From positions 1 through 25,075 of the forward strand of contig JACPHL010000212.1 in the NCBI GenBank assembly GCA_016188625.1: 25,075 bases of DNA. Reading direction: 5' to 3'. Position 1 is the stretch's first letter, and each line of letters begins with the position of its first letter. This DNA comes from Candidatus Rokuibacteriota bacterium (GTDB taxonomy: Bacteria > Methylomirabilota > Methylomirabilia > Rokubacteriales > JACPHL01). The translations under genes and the position numbers were made by a program. Below are positions 1-14,481 of this stretch, piece by piece. The notes beneath the pieces were generated by a model. The model did not search any database and was not told where the DNA came from. It saw only the letters and a program-made list of their open reading frames with translations.

Positions 1-1
1 T

Positions 2-7642
<7,641 letters not shown>

Positions 7643-7660
7643 TCCGCTCTCCTGATCCGC

Positions 7661-8752
7661 TCAGATCCTCATGGGCATTATAACACACAAATACCCTTCA
7701 TCCCCGAGGCTTTTCAGCACCCCGGGGCTCACCCCGTCCTTGATCTCCATGACCGCCTGCCCCCCCTCCATGGGCCCGAGCGCATCGAGGAGGTACCGAG
7801 CGTTGAACCCGACCGCGAACTCCTCCCCCGTGTATTCGGCGGGCACGGTCTCCTGGGCCTCGCCGAGATCGGGGCTCGAGCTGGCGAGCTGCACCTCCCC
7901 TTTCCGGAGGGTGAGGGTGACCGGGCGCGTCCGATCGTCGGCCAGGACCGAGACCCGCCGGAGCCCGGCCACGAAGGTCTCGCGATCGACCACGAGCCGC
8001 CTGGGGTGGGCTGCGGGGAGGACCTGCTCGTAGTTCGGGAACTGCCCTTCGATGAGCTTGGAGACGAGCAGGAACCCCTCCATCTTGAAGACGAACTGGT
8101 GTCCCCGGAGGCCGAGGGCGACCGTCTCACCCCCGCCCAGGATCCGGACCATCTCCTGGACGGCCTTCCGGGGCACGATCCCGCTCGCCTCCTTCCCCCC
8201 CTCAATCCCCTGGCGGACGAGGGCGAGCCGGTGCCCGTCGGTCGCGACCATGCGCAGCTCCTTGCCCTTCACCTCCACGAAGACCCCGTTGAGGAACCGG
8301 CGGCTCTCGTCGTGGGACATCGCGAAGCTGGTCCGGACCAGCATCCCCTTCAGCCGCTGCCCCTCGATCTCGACCCATCCGTCGCCGGCCTCGCTCTCGA
8401 TGGGAGGGTAGTCCTCCGCGGGAAGGCCGACGAGCCGGAACGTGGCGGGGGCGCTGGTCAGCCGAATCCAGCTGTTCTCCTGCACCGAGAGCTGAAGCGG
8501 CCGCGAGGGCAGCTCGCGCACCAGCTCCACCAGCTTCCGCGCCGGCACCGTGATCCCGCCCGCCCGCCGGACCTCCGCGGGCACGGTGACGCGAGCGCCG
8601 AGCTCGAGGTCGGTCGCGGCGATCCGGAGGCCGTGCTCGAACGTCTCCAGCATAACGTTGGCCAGGATGGGAAGGGTTTGGCGCGGTTCCACGACGTTCT
8701 GGATGAGTTGGAGGGCACGGAAGAGCGCGTCGCGGTCTACCTGAATCTCCAT
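7661..8752 (-). CDS. dnaN: DNA polymerase III beta sliding clamp
   Basis: Forms the ring that tethers DNA polymerase III to its template. The 363 residues match the family. The N-terminus MEIQVDRDALFRALQLIQNVV and the segment LPILANVMLE (27-36) are typical of the first clamp domain. AMSHDESRRFLNGVF (about 143-157) and MVATDGHRLALV (168-179) mark the second, and the C-terminus ends in the hydrophobic pocket segment YLCVIMPMRI. The ATG at 8752 is preceded by AGAGGAAATAAGAT, a good ribosome site. It is separated from dnaA by 178 nt that hold DnaA-box-like and AT-rich sequence, and is followed closely by recF. Confidence 0.97.
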   Translation of the reverse strand: MEIQVDRDALFRALQLIQNVVEPRQTLPILANVMLETFEHGLRIAATDLELGARVTVPAEVRRAGGITVPARKLVELVRELPSRPLQLSVQENSWIRLTSAPATFRLVGLPAEDYPPIESEAGDGWVEIEGQRLKGMLVRTSFAMSHDESRRFLNGVFVEVKGKELRMVATDGHRLALVRQGIEGGKEASGIVPRKAVQEMVRILGGGETVALGLRGHQFVFKMEGFLLVSKLIEGQFPNYEQVLPAAHPRRLVVDRETFVAGLRRVSVLADDRTRPVTLTLRKGEVQLASSSPDLGEAQETVPAEYTGEEFAVGFNARYLLDALGPMEGGQAVMEIKDGVSPGVLKSLGDEGYLCVIMPMRI

Positions 8753-8800
8753 ATCTTATTTCCTCTTAGTAACATTAAAAGCGTAGTCGGAGTAGAAGGG
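8753..8800. other. Candidate DNA-unwinding element in the dnaA-dnaN spacer
   Basis: Bases 8751-8780 are strikingly AT-rich for this window (ATATCTTATT and CATTAAAA are within it). To the right, the plus strand has TAG-TCG-GAG-TAG in triplet phase at 8784-8795, next to a DnaA-box-like CGTGGAAAA at 8803-8811. Read 3' to 5' from the box this gives GAT-GAG-GCT-GAT, reminiscent of the DnaA-trio motif (3'-GAT-5' repeats) between a DnaA box and the melting site in Bacillus subtilis. The AT-rich tract also contains the dnaN ribosome site, which could explain part of its composition. Confidence 0.35.
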
Positions 8801-8802
8801 GA

Positions 8803-8811
8803 CGTGGAAAA
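8803..8811 (-). promoter_or_regulatory. Degenerate DnaA box
   Basis: CGTGGAAAA on the plus strand is TTTTCCACG on the minus strand, 7 of 9 bases matching TTATCCACA. Alone it would be weak. It matters because it lies beside the AT-rich tract in the dnaA-dnaN spacer. Confidence 0.3.
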
Positions 8812-8914
8812 GCCGGGCGGAATGGCCAGGGCCCGTGCCGGGAGGGACTTCCGGCTCGCGGCGGCGGTGGACGGCTGGGGGATAGCGGCCTCGCCCGCGC
8901 GGTGGACGGACCGG

Positions 8915-8923
8915 TTATCCACG
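8915..8923 (+). promoter_or_regulatory. DnaA box downstream of dnaA
   Basis: TTATCCACG matches the consensus TTATCCACA at 8 of 9 bases. It lies 7 nt beyond the dnaA stop codon, in the spacer before dnaN, where some origins have a second DnaA-box cluster. Confidence 0.55.
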
Positions 8924-8930
8924 GGGATCC

Positions 8931-10244
8931 TCATTCAAGACGCAGGGAATGGATCAACTGATCCACCGTCCGCCGGAACTTGGGATCCTCCTGCAGGACG
9001 CCCTGGATCTTCTCGACGGCGTACAGGACGGTCGTGTGGTCCTTCCCCCCGAAGTTCTGGCCGATCTCGGCCAGCGAGGCGTGGGTGAGCTGGCGGACCA
9101 GGTACATGGCGATCTGGCGTGGGAAGGCGACGGCCCGCGTCCGGGTCGCCGAGCGGAGGTCCACCGGCTTCACGCCGAAGGCCTCCGCCACCCGGCGCTG
9201 GATCTGCTCGATGGTGATGATGGTCTCCCCCTTCCCCCAGATGTCGGAGAGCACCTCCTGCGCCAGGTCCAGCGTCATCTCGCGCCCGGTCAGCGAGCAG
9301 AAGGCGATCATGCGGGTCAGCGACCCCTCCAGCTCGCGGATGTTGGACTTGACCTTGTTGGCGATGAAGTAGGCGACCTCGTCGCTCAGGCGGACCCGCT
9401 CCAGCGCGGCCTTCTTCTTCAGGATGGCCACCCGGGTCTCGAAGTCGGGCGGCTGGATGTCGGCGATCAGCCCCCACTCGAAGCGCGAGCGCAGGCGCTC
9501 CTCGATCTCGGGGATCTCCTTCGGGGAGCAGTCGCTGGAGATGACGATCTGCTTGTGTGACTCGTAGAGGTCGTTGAAGGTGTGGAAGAACTCCTCCTGG
9601 GTCCGCTCCTTCCCCGAGATGAACTGGATGTCGTCCACCAGGAGCACGCCGATGGTCCGGTAGCGGGCCCGGAACTCGGTCGTCTTGTCGTAGCGGATGG
9701 CATTGATGAGGTCGTTGGTGAAGCGCTCGGAGGAGAGATAGTGGACCGAGATCCGGGGGTTCCCCCCCGCCACCCGGTGCCCGATGGCGTGGAGGAGGTG
9801 GGTCTTCCCCAGCCCCACCCCGCCGTAAATGAACAGGGGGTTGTAGGCCTTGGACGGTTGATCGGCGACCGCCTGGCACGCGGCCTGGGCGAACTGGTTG
9901 CCCGAGCCGACGACGAACGTCTCGAAGGTGTACCGGGTATTGAGCGGGGGCGCGGCCGGCTCCGCCGGCCGGCCGGCCGGCCGGGGCGGGACCTCCTCCC
10001 CCGCCCGGTCCACGACGATGGTGATCCGGGGCTCCGCCCCGAGGCACTCCCGGACCGCCGCCCGGAGGGCGGGGAGGTGGTGCTCGCGGAGCCAGTCCCG
10101 GGAGAAGCGGTTCGGGACTCCGATCTCCAGGTGGTTGTCGCGGTACGAGAGCAGGCGGCCGGGCCGGACCCAGGTCTCGAGGGCCTGGGCCGGAACCTTG
10201 CCTTCCAGGGCCGAGAGGATGCGCTCCCACAGGGGCTCATGCAT
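8931..10244 (-). CDS. dnaA: Chromosomal replication initiator protein DnaA
   Basis: Binds DnaA boxes and melts the origin in its ATP form. All four domains can be seen in the 437 residues: domain I (1-75, WERILSALEGKVPAQALETW), a short Pro/Ala-rich domain II linker (about 82-102), an AAA+ domain III with Walker A GGVGLGKT (141-148), Walker B LLVDDIQF (201-208) and the Box VII stretch KVKSNIRELEG (297-307), and domain IV with the DNA-binding signature GGKDHTTVLYA (399-409). The ATG at 10244 has AGGAG about 8 nt upstream; an overlapping ATG at 10240 is out of frame. Consensus DnaA boxes 37-56 nt upstream suggest autoregulation. The gene is read away from the candidate oriC towards dnaN. Confidence 0.98.
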   Translation of the reverse strand: MHEPLWERILSALEGKVPAQALETWVRPGRLLSYRDNHLEIGVPNRFSRDWLREHHLPALRAAVRECLGAEPRITIVVDRAGEEVPPRPAGRPAEPAAPPLNTRYTFETFVVGSGNQFAQAACQAVADQPSKAYNPLFIYGGVGLGKTHLLHAIGHRVAGGNPRISVHYLSSERFTNDLINAIRYDKTTEFRARYRTIGVLLVDDIQFISGKERTQEEFFHTFNDLYESHKQIVISSDCSPKEIPEIEERLRSRFEWGLIADIQPPDFETRVAILKKKAALERVRLSDEVAYFIANKVKSNIRELEGSLTRMIAFCSLTGREMTLDLAQEVLSDIWGKGETIITIEQIQRRVAEAFGVKPVDLRSATRTRAVAFPRQIAMYLVRQLTHASLAEIGQNFGGKDHTTVLYAVEKIQGVLQEDPKFRRTVDQLIHSLRLE

Positions 10245-10280
10245 GGCGGCGGCTCCTAGGTCCGGGAGTTACACACACAC

Positions 10281-10300
10281 TTATCCACAGCTGTGGATAA
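10281..10300. promoter_or_regulatory. Two consensus DnaA boxes as a perfect 20-bp palindrome
   Basis: TTATCCACAG is followed directly by its exact reverse complement CTGTGGATAA. Each half contains the 9-base consensus DnaA box, and the boxes are head to head, 2 bp apart. A weaker TTACACACA (7 of 9) lies exactly 12 bp to the left, at 10269-10277. The site is 37 nt from the dnaA start, so it may serve both initiation and dnaA autoregulation. Confidence 0.85.
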
Positions 10301-10464
10301 CCATCGCGGGGTGCCGGGGCCTCCGGGGACGAGCCGGTCTGGGGGCATCTGGAGCAGGCTTCATCGTGGCGCGCAACCCGAAAGCGCCAACCCCAGCTGG
10401 CCGTCTTCCCAAGGGGCTGGCAAGGAGGAAGACCGTCCCGCATCGGGGCGGCGAACCCGGAGGC

Positions 10465-10487
10465 ACGGTAGCACAGAGCCCTACCGT
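10465..10487. repeat. Inverted repeat in the candidate oriC
   Basis: ACGGTAG (10465-10471) and CTACCGT (10481-10487) are exact reverse complements separated by 9 nt. It lies between the DnaA boxes and the rpmH promoter. It could bind a dimeric protein or form a hairpin; the sequence does not say which. Confidence 0.45.
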
Positions 10488-10529
10488 CGGGCAACACCTT
10501 TTCTCCTCTCCGCACGCGCCGCGCGTCCC

Positions 10530-10558
10530 TTGACGCTTCCCGGGCGCCTCGTTATGAT
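10530..10558 (+). promoter_or_regulatory. Sigma-70-type promoter for the rpmH operon
   Basis: TTGACG (10530-10535), a 17-nt spacer and TATGAT (10553-10558) match the -35/-10 consensus at 5 of 6 bases each. The start would be near 10565, giving a leader of about 30 nt before the rpmH GTG. Confidence 0.8.
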
Positions 10559-10594
10559 TGGTGGGATTACCCAGATCATCCCACGGAGGGTGGC

Positions 10595-10729
10595 GTGAAG
10601 CGAACGTATCAGCCCAATCGCCGGAAGCGAAAGAAGGCCCACGGCTTCCGGCGGCGGATGAAGACCAGGGGAGGCCAGGATGTCCTCCGGCGGCGCCGAG
10701 CCAAGGGGCGCAAACGGCTCACCGTCTAG
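10595..10729 (+). CDS. rpmH: 50S ribosomal protein L34
   Basis: Small, highly basic protein of the large ribosomal subunit, 44 residues, starting [18 protein letters not shown], which is diagnostic for L34, and ending GRKRLTV. The start is GTG at 10595 with CGGAGGG 5-7 nt upstream and a clear promoter beyond. It is first in the rpmH-rnpA-yidD-yidC-jag cluster conserved beside many origins. Its last 50 bases overlap the start of rnpA in another frame. Confidence 0.97.
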   Translation: MKRTYQPNRRKRKKAHGFRRRMKTRGGQDVLRRRRAKGRKRLTV

Positions 10730-11108
10730 TGCGCCGGGGGCGACGGCCCCGGGCCTCGCGACGCTCCCGCGGAGCGAGCGGCTCCGGGCCCACAGCGAGA
10801 TCCAGGCCCTCTTCCGGCAGGGGGTCCGCCTCGAGTCGGCGCGGTTCCTGCTGCTCTGGGGCCGCGCCCAGGGCCCTCGGCGAGTGGGGGTGGTGGCGTC
10901 CAGGCGGCTCGGCGGGAGCGTGCGGCGGAACCGGGCGCGGCGGCGGTTGCGCGAGGCCTACCGGCGCGGCAAGGGGCTGTTGCCTCCCGCGGGGATCAGC
11001 CTCCTCTTCGTGGCGCGCCCTCGCGCGCTCGAGGGGCCCTTCGCCGAGCTCGTGGCCGAGGTGGCCGAACGGCTCCGCCAGGTGGCACGGCAGCGAGGAG
11101 GGGCATGA
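10680..11108 (+). CDS. rnpA: Ribonuclease P protein component
   Basis: Protein subunit that helps the RNase P RNA trim tRNA 5' leaders. The 142 residues include the core [20 protein letters not shown] (29-48), the hydrophobic [10 protein letters not shown] strand (67-76) and the RNR motif [17 protein letters not shown] (80-96), which contacts RNA. The only in-frame start before the conserved core is ATG at 10680, preceded by GGGGAGGCCAGG, so the gene overlaps rpmH by 50 nt and has a roughly 28-residue Gly/Ala/Ser/Pro-rich N-terminal extension. A more extreme rpmH/rnpA overlap is known from Thermus. The stop overlaps the yidD ATG (ATGA). Confidence 0.93.
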   Translation: MSSGGAEPRGANGSPSSAPGATAPGLATLPRSERLRAHSEIQALFRQGVRLESARFLLLWGRAQGPRRVGVVASRRLGGSVRRNRARRRLREAYRRGKGLLPPAGISLLFVARPRALEGPFAELVAEVAERLRQVARQRGGA

Positions 11109-11332
11109 GGCCGCTGCGGCCCCTCGCCGTCGGCGCCGCGGGGCTCCTCCGGGCCTACCAGCTCCTGGTCTCCCCGTGGCTCCCCCCGGCCTGCCGCTTC
11201 TACCCCTCGTGCTCGGAGTACGCGCGTATCGCCCTCCTTCGCCGAGGGCTCCTGCGCGGCGGCCTCATGGCCCTCAGACGGCTGGCGCTCTGCCACCCTT
11301 TCCACCCCGGCGGGTTCGACCCGCCACGATGA
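11105..11332 (+). CDS. yidD: Membrane protein insertion efficiency factor YidD
   Basis: Small membrane-associated protein thought to assist YidC-dependent insertion. The 75 residues carry the family pattern: a hydrophobic start ([19 protein letters not shown], 14-32), the cysteine motif [11 protein letters not shown] (30-40) and a late [11 protein letters not shown] (63-73). The ATG at 11105 overlaps the rnpA TGA by 4 nt, and yidC follows after 28 nt, the standard neighbours. Confidence 0.94.
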   Translation: MRPLRPLAVGAAGLLRAYQLLVSPWLPPACRFYPSCSEYARIALLRRGLLRGGLMALRRLALCHPFHPGGFDPPR

Positions 11333-11360
11333 GCGAGCCCGCGTTCAGCCGCTGAGGGGT

Positions 11361-13115
11361 ATGGAGAAGCGAGCCCTCCTCGCCATCCTGCTCTCGACGG
11401 CGCTGCTCGTCCTCTACACCTACATCTTCGCGCCGCCGCCCGAGCCGCCCCCGCCCGCCAGGACGGCCGAGGCCCCGCCGCCCGCCCGCGAGGCCCCGCC
11501 GCCGCCCCTCCCGCCCCCGCCGCCCGTGCTCCGGGAGCCGCGCCCCGCCGGCCCCACGAGGGAGGTGTCCGTGGAGACCCCGCGGTATCGGGCGGTCTTC
11601 ACGACCGACGGGGCCCGGGTCAAGGAGTGGGAGCTCCACTACCGCGGCGCGAAGCCCCTCGCCTTGCCGGCGGCGCCGCTCCCGCTTGAGCTGCTCCTCT
11701 CCCGCCCCGACGGCCAGGGAGAGCGGCTGGTCTACGAGGTGGGGCCACGCCGGCTCGTCCTCGGGCCCGGGCAGCCGTCGGGAGAGCTCCGGTTCACGGC
11801 CGTGGATCGCTACGGGCTCAAGGTCACCAAGGCGCTCCGCTTCTCGGCCGACAGCTACCGGGTGGAGGTCCGGCTCCGGCTCGAGAATCTCCAGAAGGTC
11901 CCCCAGGGCGTCGAGGGCGCGCTCGTCTGGACGGCCCCGCCCTATGCCGGGGCGACCGAGCAGCACGGCCAGGACCTCGGTCGGCTGCTCGAGTACGCCG
12001 GGGGGGAGATCCGCGACTCCGCGAAGCAGGCGTCGGCCCCGGACCGCGTGGTGGAGGAGGCCGGGCCGCGCCCCGTGCCCGGGCAGCAGGCCAGGCCGCC
12101 GGCGCCCTTCGAGCGGCGGCTCGAGGCCTCCGGCGGGTGGGTGGCCCTTGAGAACGACCACTACCTGGCCGCCGTGCTCCCCCAGGAGCCGTCCCCGTTC
12201 CTGGTCCGGCGGACGGCCGAGGCCTCCGAGGCCGGGCTCGCGCTCCGGGGGATCCGGCTCGAGCCGGGGCAGGCCTGGGAGACCACGGCCCTGCTCTACG
12301 TCGGGCCGAAGGAGTACAGCCGGTTGAGCGCCCTCGGGGTCCGGCTGGAGGGCGTGGTCTTCCGCACCTGGACCTTCTTCTGGCTCTTCTCCATGGAGTG
12401 GTTCGCCTTCCCCCTGCTCTGGCTCATGAACTTCTTCACCGAGCACCTCGGGGGGAACTACGGGGTCGGGATCATCCTGCTCACGGTCGTCATCAAGGTG
12501 CTCTTCTACCCCCTGACCCAGAAGGGCATGACGTCCATGAAGCGGATGCAGGCCCTCCAGCCCCAGATCAACGCCCTCCGCGCCAAGTATAAGAGCGACA
12601 ACCAGCGCCTCCAGCGGGAGACGATGGAGCTCTACCGGAAGCAGAAGGTCAACCCCATGGGGGGCTGCCTGCCCATCGTCGTGCAGATCCCGATCTTCTA
12701 CGCCCTCTACGTGACGCTCTCGGCCGCCGTGGAGCTCCAGGGGGCCCCCCTCCTCTGCCTGGGGAAGGCCTGGGAGTGGCTCCCGCTCATCGGCGGCCAG
12801 GAGCTCTGGATCTGCGACCTCTCGAAGCTGGATCCGACCTACATCCTGCCCATCCTGATGGGGGCCTCCATGCTGATCCAGCAGAAGATGACCCCGATGG
12901 TCGGCGACCCCCGCCAGGCCAAGCTGATGATGTTCATGCCGATCCTGTTCACCTTCATGTTCCTGAGCTTCCCTTCGGGGCTGGTCCTCTACTGGCTCGT
13001 CAACAACGTCCTGTCCATCGCCCAACAGTCCCTCGTGGACCGGCGCGCCAGGCTGGCGAGCGCGGCCGAGCCGAAGGGGGCGCGCAAGGCCGAACCCAAG
13101 GAGCGCAAGGCATGA
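11361..13115 (+). CDS. yidC: Membrane protein insertase YidC
   Basis: Inserts membrane proteins, alone or with SecYEG; classic clients include F-ATPase subunit c. The 584-residue protein is the long Gram-negative form: N-terminal TM helix (about 5-23), a very proline-rich linker (25-65), a periplasmic beta-domain (about 66-320), then the five-helix core from FFWLFSMEWFAFPLLW (339-354). The conserved core loop TSMKRMQALQPQINALR is at 391-407 and NPMGGCLPIVVQIPIFYALY at 431-450. The TM2 position of E. coli Arg366 is Lys379 here, which keeps the positive charge. The C-terminus is basic (571-584). The ATG at 11361 follows a GAGGGG site. The stop overlaps jag by 4 nt. Confidence 0.97.
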   Translation: MEKRALLAILLSTALLVLYTYIFAPPPEPPPPARTAEAPPPAREAPPPPLPPPPPVLREPRPAGPTREVSVETPRYRAVFTTDGARVKEWELHYRGAKPLALPAAPLPLELLLSRPDGQGERLVYEVGPRRLVLGPGQPSGELRFTAVDRYGLKVTKALRFSADSYRVEVRLRLENLQKVPQGVEGALVWTAPPYAGATEQHGQDLGRLLEYAGGEIRDSAKQASAPDRVVEEAGPRPVPGQQARPPAPFERRLEASGGWVALENDHYLAAVLPQEPSPFLVRRTAEASEAGLALRGIRLEPGQAWETTALLYVGPKEYSRLSALGVRLEGVVFRTWTFFWLFSMEWFAFPLLWLMNFFTEHLGGNYGVGIILLTVVIKVLFYPLTQKGMTSMKRMQALQPQINALRAKYKSDNQRLQRETMELYRKQKVNPMGGCLPIVVQIPIFYALYVTLSAAVELQGAPLLCLGKAWEWLPLIGGQELWICDLSKLDPTYILPILMGASMLIQQKMTPMVGDPRQAKLMMFMPILFTFMFLSFPSGLVLYWLVNNVLSIAQQSLVDRRARLASAAEPKGARKAEPKERKA

Positions 13116-13750
13116 TCGCGATCGAGGAGGTGGGGCGGAGCATCGAGGAGGCCGTCGAGGCCGGGCTCAAGCGGCTCGGGCTTCCCCGGGAGCTGGTCGT
13201 CGTCGAGACCCTGGAGGAGGCGAACCGCGGATTCCTGGGGCTCGTGGGCGGTCGCCAGGCCCGGGTGCGGCTCGTGCCGACCCAGATGGGGGAGCAGGTC
13301 CTCCACGCGAAGGAGGTCCTGGCCGGGCTCCTTCAGGCGATGGGGGTCGAGACCGAGATCGGGTGGGAGGAGCTCCCCGAGGGCGGGCTCAGGCTCAACC
13401 TCTCCGGCCCTCACGCGGGGCTCCTCATCGGCAAGCACGGGCAGACCCTTGAGGCCCTGCAGTTCATCGTCCACCGGATCGTGAGCCGCCAGCCCGGCGA
13501 GCGGCTCCGGATCCAGCTCGACGTCGAGGGGTATGTCGAGCGCCGCCGGCAACAGCTCGAACAGTACGCCCTTCGCCTGGCCCAGCAGGTCAAGTCCACC
13601 GGCGAGCCCGTCACCCTCGACCCGATGAACCCCGCCGACCGCCGGACGGTCCACCTCGTGTTGCAGCGGGACAGCGAGGTCAGGACCGAAAGCCTCGGCG
13701 AGGGGCTGCTCCGCCGGCTCGTCATCGCCCCGGCGGGACGAAGGCTATAA
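13112..13750 (+). CDS. jag: RNA-binding protein Jag / KhpB (SpoIIIJ-associated)
   Basis: KH-R3H RNA-binding protein linked in other bacteria to cell-envelope control and sRNA binding. The 212 residues show an N-terminal Jag domain (1-55, with GFLGLVGGRQARVRL), a KH domain with the GxxG loop LLIGKHGQTLEAL (104-116), and a C-terminal R3H domain (MNPADRRTVHLVL, 172-184: Arg177, Arg178 and His181). The ATG at 13112 overlaps the yidC TGA. The same frame is open upstream inside yidC but that stretch is not Jag. It is last in the cluster; an AT-rich 41-nt gap separates it from rsmG. Confidence 0.94.
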   Translation: MIAIEEVGRSIEEAVEAGLKRLGLPRELVVVETLEEANRGFLGLVGGRQARVRLVPTQMGEQVLHAKEVLAGLLQAMGVETEIGWEELPEGGLRLNLSGPHAGLLIGKHGQTLEALQFIVHRIVSRQPGERLRIQLDVEGYVERRRQQLEQYALRLAQQVKSTGEPVTLDPMNPADRRTVHLVLQRDSEVRTESLGEGLLRRLVIAPAGRRL

Positions 13751-13754
13751 GTAG

Positions 13755-13783
13755 TTGATTTATAAGGTATTTTCTGCTAAGCA
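13755..13783 (+). promoter_or_regulatory. Weak promoter-like AT-rich element before rsmG
   Basis: TTGATT (13755-13760), 17 nt, then TAAGCA (13778-13783) gives a -35-like box with a poor -10. The stretch is conspicuously AT-rich, and TGATTTATAAGGTA (13756-13769) matches TGATAAATAAGGTA before mnmA at 12 of 14 positions. Confidence 0.3.
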
Positions 13784-13791
13784 GCGCCCCT

Positions 13792-14418
13792 GTGGCGGCT
13801 GAGGATGCCGAGGCCCTCCTTCGCCTCGGGGCCGGTCAGCTTGGCCTTTCCCTGGCCCCCGCGCAGCGGCGCGCCCTCCTCACGTACCTCGCGGAACTCG
13901 ACCGGTGGAACGCCCCGGCCCGGCTCACCGCCTACCGGACCGAGCGGGCCAGGGTCCTCCACCTGATCCTGGAGTCGCTCCTCCTCCTGCCGGTGCTCCC
14001 CCAAGATCCCAGCCCGCTCCTCGACATCGGGAGCGGGGCCGGCGTGCCGGGGCTCATCCTGAAGATCGCCAGGCCCGAGTGGAGGATCACCCTGCTGGAG
14101 GCCAACCGGCGCCGCGCGAACTTCCTCCGCCATCTCATTCGCACCCTCGGCCTCTCCGGGGTCAGCCTCGTCCAGGGGCGCGCCGAGCTGCTCGCCGGCG
14201 AGCCCGGGCTGAGGGCTCGGTTCCAGGCCGTGACCCTGCGGGCCGTGGCCCGGCTGGATCGGGCCGTGGCCCTGGCGCGCCCTTTTGTGGCTCCAGCGGG
14301 CCGGATCGTGATCCCGCTGCCTAAACAGGGCCCCCGGGGCCCTTTGGTTGGGGTGGTGCGGGAGGTGGCCCTCACGCCGGCCTTGCCGCTGAGGCGGAGA
14401 TTCCTTATACTCGGCTAA
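13792..14418 (+). CDS. rsmG: 16S rRNA (guanine-527-N7)-methyltransferase RsmG
   Basis: Methylates N7 of 16S rRNA G527; loss of the enzyme gives low-level streptomycin resistance in several bacteria. The 208 residues contain the Rossmann-type SAM motif LLDIGSGAGVPGL (76-88), the acidic strand end ITLLEANRRRANFLRH (99-114) and the N-terminal helices ALLTYLAELDRWNAPARLTAYR typical of the family. The start is GTG at 13792; no good Shine-Dalgarno lies before it, so the start is less certain than the gene. It sits just upstream of parA-parB, its common partner, but mnmE and mnmG, which often join this group, are absent here. Confidence 0.92.
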   Translation: MAAEDAEALLRLGAGQLGLSLAPAQRRALLTYLAELDRWNAPARLTAYRTERARVLHLILESLLLLPVLPQDPSPLLDIGSGAGVPGLILKIARPEWRITLLEANRRRANFLRHLIRTLGLSGVSLVQGRAELLAGEPGLRARFQAVTLRAVARLDRAVALARPFVAPAGRIVIPLPKQGPRGPLVGVVREVALTPALPLRRRFLILG

Positions 14419-14431
14419 ATTGAACCGGAGA

Positions 14432-14445
14432 GTTCCACGTGGCAC
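14432..14445. promoter_or_regulatory. parS-like site 1
   Basis: GTTCCACGTGGCAC is built on the CACGTG core of the bacterial parS consensus (GTTTCACGTGAAAC), with one conserved half (GTTCCACGTGG) and a weaker second half. It lies 36 nt upstream of the parA start, 3 nt from a second site. Confidence 0.65.
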
Positions 14446-14448
14446 ACC

Positions 14449-14462
14449 GTTTCACGTGGAAC
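14449..14462. promoter_or_regulatory. parS-like site 2
   Basis: GTTTCACGTGGAAC differs from the consensus GTTTCACGTGAAAC at one position. ParB should load here, beside its own gene and about 4 kb from the candidate oriC. The two sites are centred 17 bp apart. Confidence 0.8.
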
Positions 14463-14481
14463 GGAGCTCGGAGGGCGGGTC

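Larger units (their letters stand above)
10245..10594. other. dnaA-rpmH intergenic region, candidate oriC
   Basis: This 350-nt region separates divergently transcribed dnaA and rpmH, the place where gene orientation in the window reverses and the usual oriC site in many bacteria. It holds a (AC)5 run at 10271-10280, two back-to-back consensus DnaA boxes at 10281-10300, inverted repeats at 10403-10433 (GTCTTCC/GGAAGAC) and 10465-10487, and the rpmH promoter near its right end. No convincing AT-rich tract is present here and no further strong DnaA boxes were found by eye. I see no protein gene in it; open frames across it have no recognisable product. Confidence 0.75.

Noticed and set aside
10245-10594. 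Small protein genes in the dnaA-rpmH gap
   Set aside because: Several short frames are open, but none has a ribosome site plus a recognisable product, and they cross origin and promoter signals.
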